In this document: positions 51,626 through 60,336 of the stretch, in pieces
Layout: each line of letters opens with the position of its first letter
Numbering within the stretch: the stretch's first letter is position 1
Source of the DNA: Agromyces sp. NDB4Y10
Lineage (GTDB): Bacteria; Actinomycetota; Actinomycetes; Actinomycetales; Microbacteriaceae
DNA: 64,000 nucleotides
Assembly (NCBI RefSeq): GCF_001620055.1
Contig: NZ_LQGY01000032.1
Span: 18,388 to 82,387, forward strand
Direction of reading: 5' to 3'
The notes under the pieces: generated by a model
Told to the model about the DNA's origin: nothing
The model's input: the letters and a program-made list of their open reading frames with translations, nothing else
Databases searched by the model: none
Program-made: the position numbers and the translations under genes

Positions 51626-51717
51626 GCGTCGTGCGCGCGGGCCTCCCTTTCGGGTGCGTCGTCCGCGTGGGGCCTCCGTTTCCGTCGCGTCGTCCGCGTG
51701 GGGCCTCCGGTTTTCAG
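51626..51717. repeat. Three tandem ~31-bp direct repeats
   Basis: Units start at 51626, 51656 and 51687, each opening GCGTCGTSCGCG and containing GGCCTCC. The second and third share GCGTCGTCCGCGTGGGGCCTCCG; the first is more diverged. The last unit runs into the left inverted repeat. Only three copies and no spacers, so not a CRISPR. Confidence 0.75.
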
Positions 51718-51764
51718 GAGTTATCCGGCGGGTCGTGCTCGAACACGGCGTGTCATCCTGAGAA
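51708..51764 (+). repeat. Left 57-bp inverted repeat of the DUF559 unit
   Basis: Its reverse complement aligns without gaps to 52982-53038: 43 of 47 positions match outside a ten-base central region, 44 of 57 overall. Ends carry TTTTCAGGA and TCCTGAGAA, so each repeat is itself an imperfect palindrome. Core GTTATCCGGCGGGTCG is identical in both. Confidence 0.88.
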
Positions 51765-51958
51765 GGGCTCCGATCGGGCCGGGCGTCCTGGGAAGCGCGT
51801 GCGATGGATGACCGGCGACGGGTGACGAAGCGGATGCCGCGGCCGCCGGGGCCGCGATGCGTGCGTCCGGTCCTCCACACGTCGGCATGCGGCGAGCCCA
51901 TCGTGGTCATCGGGCCTGACAGCCGGGCAGCGACGGATGCCGCGGAAGACTCGACGGC

Positions 51959-52845
51959 GTGCGCCCATCACCCGTCGTCGCCGTCGTCCAGCGCGGTGGG
52001 ATCGCGACCCGTGCGGAGATCCTCGACGCGGGCGTCCAGGGGATCGACATCTCGCGAGCTGTGAGGGCGGGGAGCTGATCCGCGTGCGCCGCGCGCACTA
52101 CGCCGTGCCCGAGGCGCCGCGCGATGCCGTCAGCGCCGTCCGCTTGGGCGGACGGCTCGGCTGCGTGAGCGCACTCGCGAGCTACGGCATCTGGACGAGA
52201 GCCACTCCGGTGGCGCACGTCGTCCTTCCGGCCAACGCCGCGCGGCTCCGCACGAACCGGGCGCTCGTGCGGACCGACGAGCCGCTGACGCCCGACCGCG
52301 CCCGCACCGAGGTCGCCCTGCACTGGACCGACGTCCCGTTCGGTGCGCGGGGCGACGAGTCGCCCTGGAGGGTGCCCCTCGACCGCGCGCTGGCGGCTCT
52401 CTCGCGCTGTCGTCCGCACGCCGACGTCGCCGCGGCCTTCGAATCGGCCGTGCAACGCGGACTGCTGACCCTCGACCTCGCGCAGCGCTTGGCCGACGCG
52501 AGCCTGCCGCAGCGGATGCCGCGCCTCGTGCTCGGCGGCCTCGACGGGTCCGGCGTCGAGACCCTGCTGGCGATGGAACTCCGCGCACTCGGCGTCCCCT
52601 TCATCCAGGAGGTACCGTTCGACGGGGTCGGGTTCATCGACTTCCTGGTGGCGGGCCGGCTCGCCGTCGAGACGGACGGCTACGAGTTCCACTCCGATCG
52701 TGCCGCCTTCGTCCGCGATCGGCGGCGGGACGAGGAACTGCTCCGACGCGGCATCCCGACGCTTCGCCTCGCCGCGGCGGACGTCATCGCCGATCCGAGG
52801 GCGGCGGCGCTCCGGGTGGTCCACGCGCTCTGCGCGCTCGACTGA
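51959..52845 (+). pseudogene. DUF559 / AbiEi-like protein, frameshifted
   Basis: Two frames join to make a normal ~295-residue family member. From GTG 51959 (GGAAGA upstream) the first frame reads a winged-helix-like start (RGGIATRAEILDAGV ... ISRAVRAG), then stops at 52076-52078. The frame that continues it resumes as GELIRVRRAHYAVPEAP, which needs one more G in the run GGGG at 52069-52072. The C-terminal 110 residues are the DUF559 domain of Vsr-like nuclease fold (VETDGYEFHSDRAAFVRDRRRDEELLRRG). Relatives are called AbiEi antitoxin-domain or endonuclease-domain proteins; the biochemical role is unproven. Either a real mutation or a sequence error. Confidence 0.82.
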
Positions 52846-52950
52846 CCGTCTCGACGAGCCGACCGGACCCGACCCGACCCGACCTGACGAGCCGACGCGC
52901 CGGCGCCCCCGCTCCGTGGCATCCGCTCGCCGACTCACCACGACGAACCG

Positions 52951-52959
52951 TTCTCAGGA
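52951..52959 (+). repeat. Partial extra copy of the inverted repeat end
   Basis: TTCTCAGGA followed by CGCGCGACGCCG resembles the first 20 bases of the right repeat 31 bases later (TTCTCAGGACGACACGCCG). A degenerate half-copy in direct orientation. Confidence 0.55.
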
Positions 52960-52981
52960 CGCGCGACGCCGAACCGTGCGT

Positions 52982-53038
52982 TTCTCAGGACGACACGCCG
53001 CTCAGCGACGCGACCCGCCGGATAACACCTGAGAAACG
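52982..53038 (-). repeat. Right 57-bp inverted repeat of the DUF559 unit
   Basis: Partner of 51708-51764. Reads TTCTCAGGAC at the inner end and CCTGAGAAACG at the outer end, with CGACCCGCCGGATAAC as the block identical in both copies. Confidence 0.88.
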
Positions 53039-53043
53039 CAGAA

Positions 53044-53091
53044 GACGCAGAGACGCAGAGACGCAGAGACGCAGACACGCAGAGACGCGGA
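53044..53091. repeat. Six-copy 8-bp simple repeat
   Basis: GACGCAGA repeated: units at 53044, 53052, 53060 and 53068 are exact, 53076 (CACGCAGA) and 53084 (GACGCGGA) differ by one base. It lies five bases outside the right inverted repeat and 18 bases past the accA3 stop, in a non-coding gap. Confidence 0.9.
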
Positions 53092-53108
53092 ATGCGCGGG
53101 AACGCAGG

Positions 53109-54881
53109 TCAGGCGTCGGTGATGGCGAGGAGGAGGTGACCGCTCGAGACGGTGACACCCGGCTCGGCGTTGACGAGACCGATGATGCCGTCCTTGTGGG
53201 CGACGATCGGCTGCTCCATCTTCATCGCCTCGAGCACGAGCACCAGGTCGCCCTTGACGACCTTGTCGCCCTCGGCGACGGCCACCTTGACCACGGTGGC
53301 CTGCATGGGCGCCTTGACCGCGTCACCGGTCGACGTGTCGACCGAGTGGTGCAGCGCCCGCCGACGCGGCGCCGGCCCGGCGGTCGCGCCGCCCGACGCG
53401 GGCGCACCCGCGAGACGCTTCGGCAGCGACACCTCGACGCGGCGGCCGTCGACCTCGACGACGACGCTCGTGCGCGCGGCCGGGCCCTTCGTCTCCTCGA
53501 GCTCGCCGGTCCACGGCTCGATCGTGTTGTCGTACTCGGTCTCGATCCAGCGCGTGTACACGCGGAACGGCTCGTCGCCGGCGGGCGCGAACGCCTCGTG
53601 GTTCACGATGTCGCGGTGGAACGGCAGCACGGTCGGCAGGCCGGCGACCTCGAACTCGTCGAGGGCGCGGCGGGCGCGCTCGAGCGCGTCCTTGCGCGAG
53701 GAGCCGGTCACGATGAGCTTCGCGAGCAGCGAGTCGAACGCGCCGGAGATCTCGTCACCGCTCGTGACGCCCGAGTCGACGCGCACGCCGGGGCCGCCCG
53801 GGAAGCGGAGCTGGTGGATGGGGCCGGGCGCGGGGAGGAAGTTGCGGCCCGGGTCCTCGCCGTTGATGCGGAACTCGATCGAGTGGCCCGTCGTCTCGGG
53901 GTCGGGGTAGTCGAGCACGCCGCCCTCGGCGAGGCGGAACTGCTCGCGCACGAGGTCGAGGCCCGTGACCTCCTCGGAGACCGGGTGCTCGACCTGCAGG
54001 CGCGTGTTCACCTCGAGGAAGGAGACCGTGCCGTCCTGGCCGATGAGGAACTCGCACGTGCCGGCGCCGACGTAGCCGACCTCCTTGAGGATGGCTTTCG
54101 ACGCCTCGTACAGCAGGCGGTTCTGCTCCTCGGTGAGGAACGGCGCGGGCGCCTCCTCGACGAGCTTCTGGTGGCGGCGCTGCAGCGAGCAGTCGCGCGT
54201 CGAGACCACGACGACGTTGCCGTGCTCGTCGGCGAGGCACTGGGTCTCGACGTGGCGGGGCTTGTCGAGGTACTTCTCGACGAAGCACTCGCCGCGGCCG
54301 AACGCGGCGACGGCCTCACGGGTCGCCGAGTCGAACAGCTCGGCGACCTCTTCGCGGGTGCGGGCGACCTTGAGGCCGCGGCCGCCGCCGCCGAACGCCG
54401 CCTTGATGGCGACGGGCAGACCGTGCTGGTCGACGAACTCGAGCACCTCGGCGGCATTCGCCACGGGGTTGAGCGTGCCGGGCGCGAGCGGCGCGCCGAC
54501 CTTCTCGGCGACGTGCCGTGCCGAGACCTTGTCGCCGAGGCGCTCGATGGCCTCGGGCGAGGGGCCGATCCAGATCAGGCCGGCGTCGATGACCGCGCGG
54601 GCGAAGTCGGGGTTCTCGGCGAGGAAGCCGTAGCCCGGGTGCACCGCGTCGGCGCCCGAGCGGCGCGCGACCGAGAGCAGCTTGTCGATCACCAGGTAGG
54701 TCTCGGCGCTCGTGGTGCCGTCGAGGGCGTACGCCTCGTCGGCGAGCTTCACGTGACGGGCGTCGCGGTCCTGGTCGGCGTAGACGGCGACCGAGCCGAT
54801 CCCGGCGTCGCGGGCGGCCCGGATGACGCGGACGGCGATCTCTCCACGGTTGGCGATGAGGACCTTGCTGATGCGGCGCAT
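53109..54881 (-). CDS. accA3: Acyl-CoA carboxylase alpha subunit (biotin carboxylase + biotin carrier)
   Basis: Carboxylates its own biotin with bicarbonate and ATP, then hands it to AccD-type subunits for acetyl- and propionyl-CoA carboxylation. The 590-residue protein starts [19 protein letters not shown], has the ATP-grasp Gly loop [10 protein letters not shown] and [15 protein letters not shown], and the biotin attachment Lys in LEAMKMEQ about 35 residues from the end. Start at ATG 54881 with GGGAG and a TAGGCT -10 only eight bases upstream. An A/T-rich element further up is shared with accD. Confidence 0.96.
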   Translation of the reverse strand: MRRISKVLIANRGEIAVRVIRAARDAGIGSVAVYADQDRDARHVKLADEAYALDGTTSAETYLVIDKLLSVARRSGADAVHPGYGFLAENPDFARAVIDAGLIWIGPSPEAIERLGDKVSARHVAEKVGAPLAPGTLNPVANAAEVLEFVDQHGLPVAIKAAFGGGGRGLKVARTREEVAELFDSATREAVAAFGRGECFVEKYLDKPRHVETQCLADEHGNVVVVSTRDCSLQRRHQKLVEEAPAPFLTEEQNRLLYEASKAILKEVGYVGAGTCEFLIGQDGTVSFLEVNTRLQVEHPVSEEVTGLDLVREQFRLAEGGVLDYPDPETTGHSIEFRINGEDPGRNFLPAPGPIHQLRFPGGPGVRVDSGVTSGDEISGAFDSLLAKLIVTGSSRKDALERARRALDEFEVAGLPTVLPFHRDIVNHEAFAPAGDEPFRVYTRWIETEYDNTIEPWTGELEETKGPAARTSVVVEVDGRRVEVSLPKRLAGAPASGGATAGPAPRRRALHHSVDTSTGDAVKAPMQATVVKVAVAEGDKVVKGDLVLVLEAMKMEQPIVAHKDGIIGLVNAEPGVTVSSGHLLLAITDA

Positions 54882-54889
54882 GACTCCCA

Positions 54890-54895
54890 AGCCTA
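54890..54895 (-). promoter_or_regulatory. Putative -10 element of accA3
   Basis: Minus-strand TAGGCT, ending eight bases before the ATG, would give an almost leaderless message. The same place relative to the start codon is used by TAGAGT at accD. Inferred. Confidence 0.45.
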
Positions 54896-54927
54896 TTGGC
54901 GGACGCACGCCGGACTTTGGGTGCGGT

Positions 54928-54943
54928 CCACAAAAAAGACCGG
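54928..54943 (-). promoter_or_regulatory. T-rich element upstream of accA3
   Basis: On the coding strand CCGGTCTTTTTTGTGG, 47 bases upstream of the start codon; a close match (CCGGGTTTTTGTGG) lies 50 bases upstream of accD in the same orientation. Candidate activator or repressor site shared by the two carboxylase subunits. Confidence 0.45.
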
Positions 54944-54975
54944 AGAGTGTTTCGGTGGCAGACAATCCCGCGAGA

Positions 54976-55614
54976 TCAGCGGAGGTCCCACAGGTCGGTC
55001 CACGTCGCGCCGAGTTCGCGGACCAGCTCGCGGAGCGTCGAGAGGGACAGCCCCACGACGGTCGACGGGTCGCCGGTCACCGAGCGGATGAACGGCCCGC
55101 CCAGGCTGTCGACGGTGAACGCGCCCGCGACCGAGAGGGGTTCGCCGGTGGCGATGTACGCGTCGATCTCGGCGTCGTCGAGGCGGGCGAACTCCACCAC
55201 GGCCGACGCGGCACGCCCGACCGCCGCGCGGACGGCGCCGCCGCGGTGGTCGATGACCCAGTGCCCGGACCACAGGACGCCGGCCCGCCCGTTCTGCCGC
55301 GCCCATCGCTCGCGGGCCACCTCGGGGCGGTGGGGCTTGCCGAACAGCTCGCCGTCGACGAGGAACGCCGAGTCGCCGCCGAGGATGATCCCGTCGATCG
55401 CCTCGCCGTCGACGGTGCGGCCGACGATGGCCTCCGCCTTGCGGCGGGCGAGGAGGTGCACGAGCTCCTCCGGTGCGAGCGGCCCGTGCGTCGCCTCGTG
55501 CTCGGCGACGGCCGCCTCCTCGTCGACGCCGGGCGCCAGCAGGACCGGCTCGATGCCGGCCTGGCGGAGCAGCTGGAGTCGCGCGGGGGAGGTCGAGGCG
55601 AGGTAGAGGCGCAT
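54976..55614 (-). CDS. maf: Maf-family nucleotide pyrophosphatase
   Basis: A 212-residue Maf/HAM1-fold protein that hydrolyses nucleoside triphosphates (modified bases, dTTP/UTP in characterised relatives), thought to keep the pool clean or affect septation. The signature [16 protein letters not shown] at the N-terminus is the Maf S-x-S-x-x-R, followed by [19 protein letters not shown] with the metal Asp, and the [13 protein letters not shown] region. It may start at 55614 or at an ATG nine bases upstream. It is downstream of and divergent from the methyltransferase gene. Confidence 0.93.
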   Translation of the reverse strand: MRLYLASTSPARLQLLRQAGIEPVLLAPGVDEEAAVAEHEATHGPLAPEELVHLLARRKAEAIVGRTVDGEAIDGIILGGDSAFLVDGELFGKPHRPEVARERWARQNGRAGVLWSGHWVIDHRGGAVRAAVGRAASAVVEFARLDDAEIDAYIATGEPLSVAGAFTVDSLGGPFIRSVTGDPSTVVGLSLSTLRELVRELGATWTDLWDLR

Positions 55615-55682
55615 GGTCCCCATCCTGCCCGCAGGGCCGGTCCGCGGGCCATCTCGGCCGCGACGGCGTGTGGGATGCTCGG

Positions 55683-57035
55683 ATGATGGCAGCTCCACGT
55701 CGTCGACGTCCCTCCCGCACGACCGCGGATGCCGCGCGCCGGCGCCCGAGCGAGCCCGGACCGGTGCTCGACCTCGAGGTCGAGCGCATCGCGCACGGCG
55801 GGGTCGCGGTGGCCCGCCACGAGGGCCGGGTCGTGTTCGTCGCCGACGCGATCCCGGGCGAGCTCGTCCGGGCGCAGGTGATCGATGCCGGCCGCGATCG
55901 CTTCTGGCGGGCCGAGACGGTGGAGGTCCTCCGCGCCTCGCCCGACCGACGGGACCACGTCTGGCCCGAGGCCTCGGTCGACCGGGCGCCCGAGGCTCGC
56001 GCCGGCGGTGCCGAGTTCGGCCACATCCGCATGCCGCGCCAGCGCGAGCTCAAGGCCGAGGTGCTGCGCGATGCGCTCGCCCGCTTCGGCGGGGTCGAGG
56101 CGGACGTCGAGGTCGACCCGGTGGACGCCGCCCTCGCGCCGGGCGTCGACGCCGAGGCGGGCACCGGATGGCGCACGCGCGTGCGCCTGCACGTCGCCGC
56201 CGACGGCACGATGGGCCCGTACGCGGCCCGGAGCCACACCGTGGTCCCCGTGACGACCCTGCCGCTCGCCGTCGCGGAACTCGCCGACCTCGCCCCGCTC
56301 GACCGGTCCCTCCCCGGTGCTCGCTGGGTCGACCTGGTCGCGCCGTCGACCGGTGCGGCGGAGTTCGTGGTCCGCGAGCACGACGCGCGCGACCGCGGGC
56401 GGACGGGAGCGCGCGCCCGGCCGGAGGAGCACCCCGTGGTCTCCGAGGTCGTCGGCAGCCGTCGCTTCGCGGTCGACCGCGACGGGTTCTGGCAGGTGCA
56501 CCGGGGCGCCGCCGCGACGCTCACCCGTGCCGTGCAGGACCTCGTGGATCCCGATCGCTTCGACCCGGCCGCCGAGAACCAGGACCTCTACGGCGGGGTC
56601 GGCCTCCTCGCCGCCGCCGTCGGCGACCGCTTCGGCTCGGCGACCCGCATCACGACCGTCGAGGCCGACGAGCGGGCGACGCTCCACGCGGGCGAGAACC
56701 TCGCCGACTGGGTCGGCGCGCGGGCCGTCACCGCACGCGTCGACCGGTACCTCGCCGAACTCGCCGAGACGACGGATGCCGCGCGACCGGCCCTGCGCGA
56801 CGCGACCGTCGTGCTCGACCCGCCCCGGTCCGGAGCCGGCCGCGACGTCGTCGACCACCTCGTGCGGCTGGCCCCGGCCCAGCTCGTGTACGTGGCCTGC
56901 GACCCGGTCGCGCTGGCGCGCGACGTGGGGCTCCTCCGCGAGCGGGGGTACGAGCTGGAGGCGATCCGCGCGTTCGACCTGTTCCCCAACACCCACCACG
57001 TCGAGGCGGTCGCGCGCTTGGCCGCTAGGGTGTGA
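55683..57035 (+). CDS. Class I SAM-dependent RNA methyltransferase (TrmA/RumA-like)
   Basis: A 450-residue protein with an N-terminal TRAM domain (VLDLEVERIAHGGVAVARHEGRVVFVADAIPGE, residues ~28-80) that binds RNA and a C-terminal SAM-fold: QDLYGGVGLLAAAVG, TTVEADE, VVLDPPRSG and VYVACDPVALARDV with the catalytic Cys. It lacks the C-x5-C-x2-C iron-sulfur set of RumA. Likely makes 5-methyluridine in tRNA or rRNA; which is not readable. An extra acidic/Arg loop lies in the middle third. Start chosen at the first of two adjacent ATGs. Confidence 0.88.
   Translation: MMAAPRRRRPSRTTADAARRRPSEPGPVLDLEVERIAHGGVAVARHEGRVVFVADAIPGELVRAQVIDAGRDRFWRAETVEVLRASPDRRDHVWPEASVDRAPEARAGGAEFGHIRMPRQRELKAEVLRDALARFGGVEADVEVDPVDAALAPGVDAEAGTGWRTRVRLHVAADGTMGPYAARSHTVVPVTTLPLAVAELADLAPLDRSLPGARWVDLVAPSTGAAEFVVREHDARDRGRTGARARPEEHPVVSEVVGSRRFAVDRDGFWQVHRGAAATLTRAVQDLVDPDRFDPAAENQDLYGGVGLLAAAVGDRFGSATRITTVEADERATLHAGENLADWVGARAVTARVDRYLAELAETTDAARPALRDATVVLDPPRSGAGRDVVDHLVRLAPAQLVYVACDPVALARDVGLLRERGYELEAIRAFDLFPNTHHVEAVARLAARV
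57026..57031 (+). promoter_or_regulatory. Putative -10 element before the response regulator
   Basis: TAGGGT lies 35 bases before the GTG at 57067, inside the end of the methyltransferase gene, giving a leader with GAGGGGGG as ribosome site. Inferred. Confidence 0.4.
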
Positions 57036-57066
57036 ATCGACCGTGGAGCCGAGTGAGGGGGGCCCA

Positions 57067-57765
57067 GTGACCGCGGAACCCGCAACGATGCCGTCGCGCA
57101 CGACGGTCGCGATCGTCGATGACCACGAGGCCGTGCGGCTCGGACTGCGTGCCGCATGCCGCGACGCCGGCTACGACGTCGTCGCGGAGACGGCCGACGT
57201 GGCGTCGCTGCTCGCCGGCTTCCGCGACCCGGCGACGGATCCGCCTCGCGTGGTGCTGCTCGACCTCTCGCTCGGCGACGGCTCGAGCGTGACCGACAAC
57301 GTGCGCGCCGTGCTGGGCTCGGGCAGCAAGGTGCTCGTGCACAGCATCGCCGACCGCGTCGCCGCGGTGCGGGAGGCGCTCGCCGCCGGGGCGGCCGGAG
57401 TCATCCCGAAGTCGTCGCCGACGTCCGCCGTGATCTCCGCGATCGCAACGGTCGCCCGCGGCGACGCCCTGAACAACGTCGAGTGGGCCAGCGCCATCGA
57501 GGCCGACCAGGAGTTCGCGAAGGCGCAGCTCGGACGCCGCGAGCGCGACGTGCTGCACCTCTACGCCTCGGGCCTCCCGTTGAAGCTCGTGGCCGAGCGC
57601 CTCGGCATCGCCCACTCCACCGCGCGGGAGTACCTCGACCGGATCCGCGCCAAGTACGTCGAGGTGGGCCGTCCCGCGCCGACGAAGGTCGACCTCCTCC
57701 GCCGAGCCGTGGAGGACGGCATCCTGCCCGGCCTCGACCAGGAAGGCGGGGATGGCCGCCGCTGA
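57067..57765 (+). CDS. LuxR-type response regulator
   Basis: A 232-residue two-component regulator: receiver domain (AIVDDHEAVRLGLRA with the acidic pair, phospho-Asp in VVLLDLSLGDGS, Lys in GVIPKSS) and LuxR helix-turn-helix at the C-terminus (GRRERDVLHLYASGLPLKLVAERLG). The HTH is followed by an Arg-rich segment. GTG start with GAGGGGGG upstream. The sensor gene overlaps its 3' end by 14 bases, so the two are a cognate pair. Targets unknown. Confidence 0.92.
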   Translation: MTAEPATMPSRTTVAIVDDHEAVRLGLRAACRDAGYDVVAETADVASLLAGFRDPATDPPRVVLLDLSLGDGSSVTDNVRAVLGSGSKVLVHSIADRVAAVREALAAGAAGVIPKSSPTSAVISAIATVARGDALNNVEWASAIEADQEFAKAQLGRRERDVLHLYASGLPLKLVAERLGIAHSTAREYLDRIRAKYVEVGRPAPTKVDLLRRAVEDGILPGLDQEGGDGRR

Positions 57766-58987
57766 ATGGCGCGCCGCGCGGCTGGTCCCGCGTCGCGCTG
57801 CCGTCAGCCGGGCGCAGGTCGAGACCGTGTCCGGACGCGCGCTGGGCGTCTTCGGCCTCGTCTTCGGAGGCCAGACCGTGCCGACGGCGATCGAGCAGTC
57901 GGCGGCGCTCGCGGAAGGTGCGGGCACCGCCGTCATGGCGGTGCTCTACGGGTCGCTCGCCGCGCTCGCCGTGGCGACGTTCGCCCGGGTCGCGGTCCGG
58001 GCGGCGGCGGCCACGTTCGCCGCGCTGTTCGCCATCGTCCTCATGGCGTGGCCGTACCTCGTCGTTGCGCCGGAGGCCATCGCCGGGCAGACCCCGTGGC
58101 TGTACTACCTCGTCACCGTCGCGACCACGGCCGCCGTGATCGCCGTGCCGCCGATGCCCGCAGCGGCATACACGGTCGTCATCCCCGTCGTCTACGGCGT
58201 GATCCGAGCGACGCCCGCGGGCGGTGGGGCGCAGCCGTTCCTCGCGGTGCTCGACGCGATGTACGCGATGATCCTCGGCATCGTCGCGCTCGTGATCATC
58301 ACGATGCTCCGGCAGGCCGCCGAGGCGGTGGATGCCGCGCAGGATGCGGCGCTGCAGCGGTACGACCTCGTGGCACGGCAGCACGCGAACGAGATCGAGC
58401 GGGTGAAGGTGGACGCCCTCGTGCACGACAGCGTGCTCACGACGCTGCTGTCGGCCGCCGCCGCCCGGACGCCGGCCGAGCGGGCGCTCGCAGCGAGGAT
58501 GGCCGGTGACGCGGTGCGCCGGCTCGACGAGGCGGCGGCCGAGGTGCCCGGCAACGAGGATCGGATCGGCCTCGATGTGCTCGTCCGGCGACTGCGCAGC
58601 GCCGTCGCCGGATTCTCCGCACCCATCGACGTGCGACCGACGGGCCTCGCGGGCGTCGAGCTCCCCGTCGACGCGGTCGACGCGCTCTCCTCCGCCGCCG
58701 TGCAGGCGATGGTCAACAGCGTGCAGCACGCCGACGAGCCGGGGCGCGGCACGGAGCGGTCGGTCGAGATCCGCGGCGCCGGGGCGAACGGCTGCGTCAT
58801 CCGCGTGGTCGACGACGGCCGCGGCTTCGACGCCGACGCGGTGCCGATGAGCCGGATCGGCCTCCGGGTGTCGATCGAGGAGCGGATGGCGAACGCGGGC
58901 GGATCGGCCACGGTCGAATCCACGCCCGGCCGGGGCACCGTCGTCACGCTCGCCTGGCCGGCCGGCGTCGAGGGGAGCGGGTCGTGA
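57752..58987 (+). CDS. Membrane sensor histidine kinase
   Basis: A 411-residue kinase. Residues ~30-195 contain about five or six hydrophobic helices with no large outside domain, so it may sense the membrane itself. The dimerisation helix has VDALVHDSVLTTLLSAAAA, with the likely phospho-His, close to the HisKA_3 pattern of kinases that pair with LuxR-type regulators. The ATPase domain shows SAAVQAMVNSVQHAD (N-box), VVDDGRGFD and STPGRGTVVTLAW. It ends by GTGA overlap with the third gene of the set. Confidence 0.9.
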   Translation: MAAAEWRAARLVPRRAAVSRAQVETVSGRALGVFGLVFGGQTVPTAIEQSAALAEGAGTAVMAVLYGSLAALAVATFARVAVRAAAATFAALFAIVLMAWPYLVVAPEAIAGQTPWLYYLVTVATTAAVIAVPPMPAAAYTVVIPVVYGVIRATPAGGGAQPFLAVLDAMYAMILGIVALVIITMLRQAAEAVDAAQDAALQRYDLVARQHANEIERVKVDALVHDSVLTTLLSAAAARTPAERALAARMAGDAVRRLDEAAAEVPGNEDRIGLDVLVRRLRSAVAGFSAPIDVRPTGLAGVELPVDAVDALSSAAVQAMVNSVQHADEPGRGTERSVEIRGAGANGCVIRVVDDGRGFDADAVPMSRIGLRVSIEERMANAGGSATVESTPGRGTVVTLAWPAGVEGSGS

Positions 58988-59991
58988 TCTCCGTCCCGAG
59001 GTGGCTGCTGCTCGTGCTCGGCGCGCTGTTCAGCGCGTATCACGTCGTCCTCGGCATCTACTCGCTGGACAAGCCCGCCTCGCCGTGGCCCGCCGTCGCC
59101 GCGCTCGTCCTCTACGCGACCGCGACCGCCCTCAGCCTGTGGCCGGCGCGCCGCGCGCGGATGCCCGACTGGCTGGCGGCCCTGAACCTCGGGGTGAGCA
59201 TCGTGCTGCCGCTGCTCGTCACCAGCCAGCTCGACGCGTCCGACGACAACGGCTACGCCACCTGGTACGTCGCGGCGGTCGGCACGCTGATGACCATCAC
59301 GGCGGCCCGGCGACAGCTCGTCGCGGCATGGCTCGGCGTCATCGCGCTCGCCGTCCAGACCGTCATCTGGGCCGGGCCCCTCGCCCTCGGACAGCTCGGC
59401 GTCGTCGGCTCGATCGTCTGGGTCGCGATCGCGCACATGCTCTCGTCCGCGCTCGCGGGCGCGGCGCGCTCGACGCGCCGCTACGTCCAGGCTGAGCGCG
59501 AGGCCGCCGCGTGGCAGGCCGCACAGGATGCGCACCTCTTCGAGGGGCGCATGCGGCTGGCGCAGACGCAGCGGATCGCGGCGCCCATGCTGCGTCGCAT
59601 CGCCGACGGCGACCACGAGCTGACCGAGGCGGAGCGACGCGAGTGCCGCACCCTCGAGGCGGCGATCCGCGACGAGATCCGCGGGCGGATGCTGCTCACC
59701 GACGGCGTGCGGCGATCGGTGAAGGAGGCCCGCGATCGCGGCGCGACCGTCACGCTGCTCGATGAGGGCGGCATCGACGACCTCGACGAGGATGCGCGCG
59801 ACCGCGTGCTCTCGCGGCTCGCCGAGGCGATCTCCGGCTCCGGGGCCGACCGCGTGATCGCGCGCACCGCTGCCGCGGGATCACCCGTGGCCGTCACCGT
59901 GGTCGGCCTGCGCGGCGGAGGAGAGGGCGAGGTGCTCGAGTCCGACGACGCCGAGGTCGAGCTGTGGCTGGAGATCCCTCGCGCGGAGTGA
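58984..59991 (+). CDS. Membrane protein of the two-component cassette
   Basis: A 335-residue protein with GTG start overlapping the kinase stop. Residues ~5-165 contain about six hydrophobic helices, followed by a helical cytoplasmic segment (residues ~165-240) and a C-terminal domain ending YVxxx-like VELWLEIPRAE with no clear catalytic motif. The layout (membrane part, long helix, small alpha/beta domain) resembles a histidine kinase whose active His and ATP-binding loops have been lost, so it may be an accessory sensor or scaffold of the preceding kinase. Function inferred only from coupling and layout. Confidence 0.8.
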   Translation: MISVPRWLLLVLGALFSAYHVVLGIYSLDKPASPWPAVAALVLYATATALSLWPARRARMPDWLAALNLGVSIVLPLLVTSQLDASDDNGYATWYVAAVGTLMTITAARRQLVAAWLGVIALAVQTVIWAGPLALGQLGVVGSIVWVAIAHMLSSALAGAARSTRRYVQAEREAAAWQAAQDAHLFEGRMRLAQTQRIAAPMLRRIADGDHELTEAERRECRTLEAAIRDEIRGRMLLTDGVRRSVKEARDRGATVTLLDEGGIDDLDEDARDRVLSRLAEAISGSGADRVIARTAAAGSPVAVTVVGLRGGGEGEVLESDDAEVELWLEIPRAE

Positions 59992-60336
59992 GGTGCCGCG
60001 GCATCCGCTGCCGCAGGAGGCCGAGGTGGGACGTCGGCGAGCCCCGGACATGGAAGCGGGGGGTCGGCCCCTACCGACCCCCCAGCAAGCCCGAGTCACG
60101 GCGACAACCCGAATATCGCCCTGACTCGCCCCCAGAAAGCGCCGGCGGTACCCAGCCGTCGGCGGTACGACTCCGTAGAGGGAGTGCGTGCATCAATGCT
60201 ACGCCGCGGGATCGGAGGCGGTAGTCAGCATTTCGGGGGACAATCGCGTCCCCCTCGGAGCCCGACCGCCGACGCAGTCGGGCGACGCGAGCCGCACGCC
60301 GCTCCGGCGGGCGGCGAATTCGGGGGACAGCCGAGC
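59992..60336. other. 345-base intergenic region, convergent genes
   Basis: Between the membrane protein of the two-component set and accE. It holds a bidirectional terminator-like hairpin at 60058-60083. The remaining ~250 bases show no supported gene, only GC-rich sequence with two GTACxxCCGCC-like short repeats near 60140-60170. Confidence 0.6.
60058..60083. terminator. Hairpin in the convergent gap
   Basis: Perfect ten-pair stem GGGGGGTCGG / CCGACCCCCC with a six-base loop CCCCTA, 66 bases after the membrane-protein stop and 250 bases beyond the accE stop on the other strand. Could serve both transcripts. Confidence 0.6.

Larger units (their letters stand above)
51606..51958. other. 353-base non-coding region with repeats
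   Basis: No gene with support was found. It contains about three imperfect ~31-base direct repeats (51626-51717) and the left 57-base inverted repeat (51708-51764), then 194 bases of GC-rich sequence with no clear signal before the GTG of the frameshifted gene. Confidence 0.6.
51708..53038 (+). mobile_element. 1.33-kb unit bounded by inverted repeats, possible non-autonomous element
   Basis: Two 57-bp inverted repeats enclose one gene, a DUF559/AbiEi-like protein broken by a frameshift. No transposase gene is present and no target-site duplication was recognised, so if mobile it would be moved in trans. The outer sequences on both sides are simple repeats (31-bp tandem repeats on the left, an 8-bp repeat on the right). 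Mobility is a guess; the repeat pair is directly visible. Confidence 0.4.

Noticed and set aside
51626..51717. Possible CRISPR array
   Set aside because: Three units in direct tandem without spacers.
47183..51811. Very long open frame on the plus strand (about 1,540 codons)
   Set aside because: Antisense to the phospho-sugar mutase and PNP genes and out of frame with LpdA; no family motif.
52069..52078. Programmed ribosomal frameshift in the DUF559 gene
   Set aside because: Only a short GGGG run and no stem-loop or slippery pattern typical of such sites; a mutation or sequence error is simpler.
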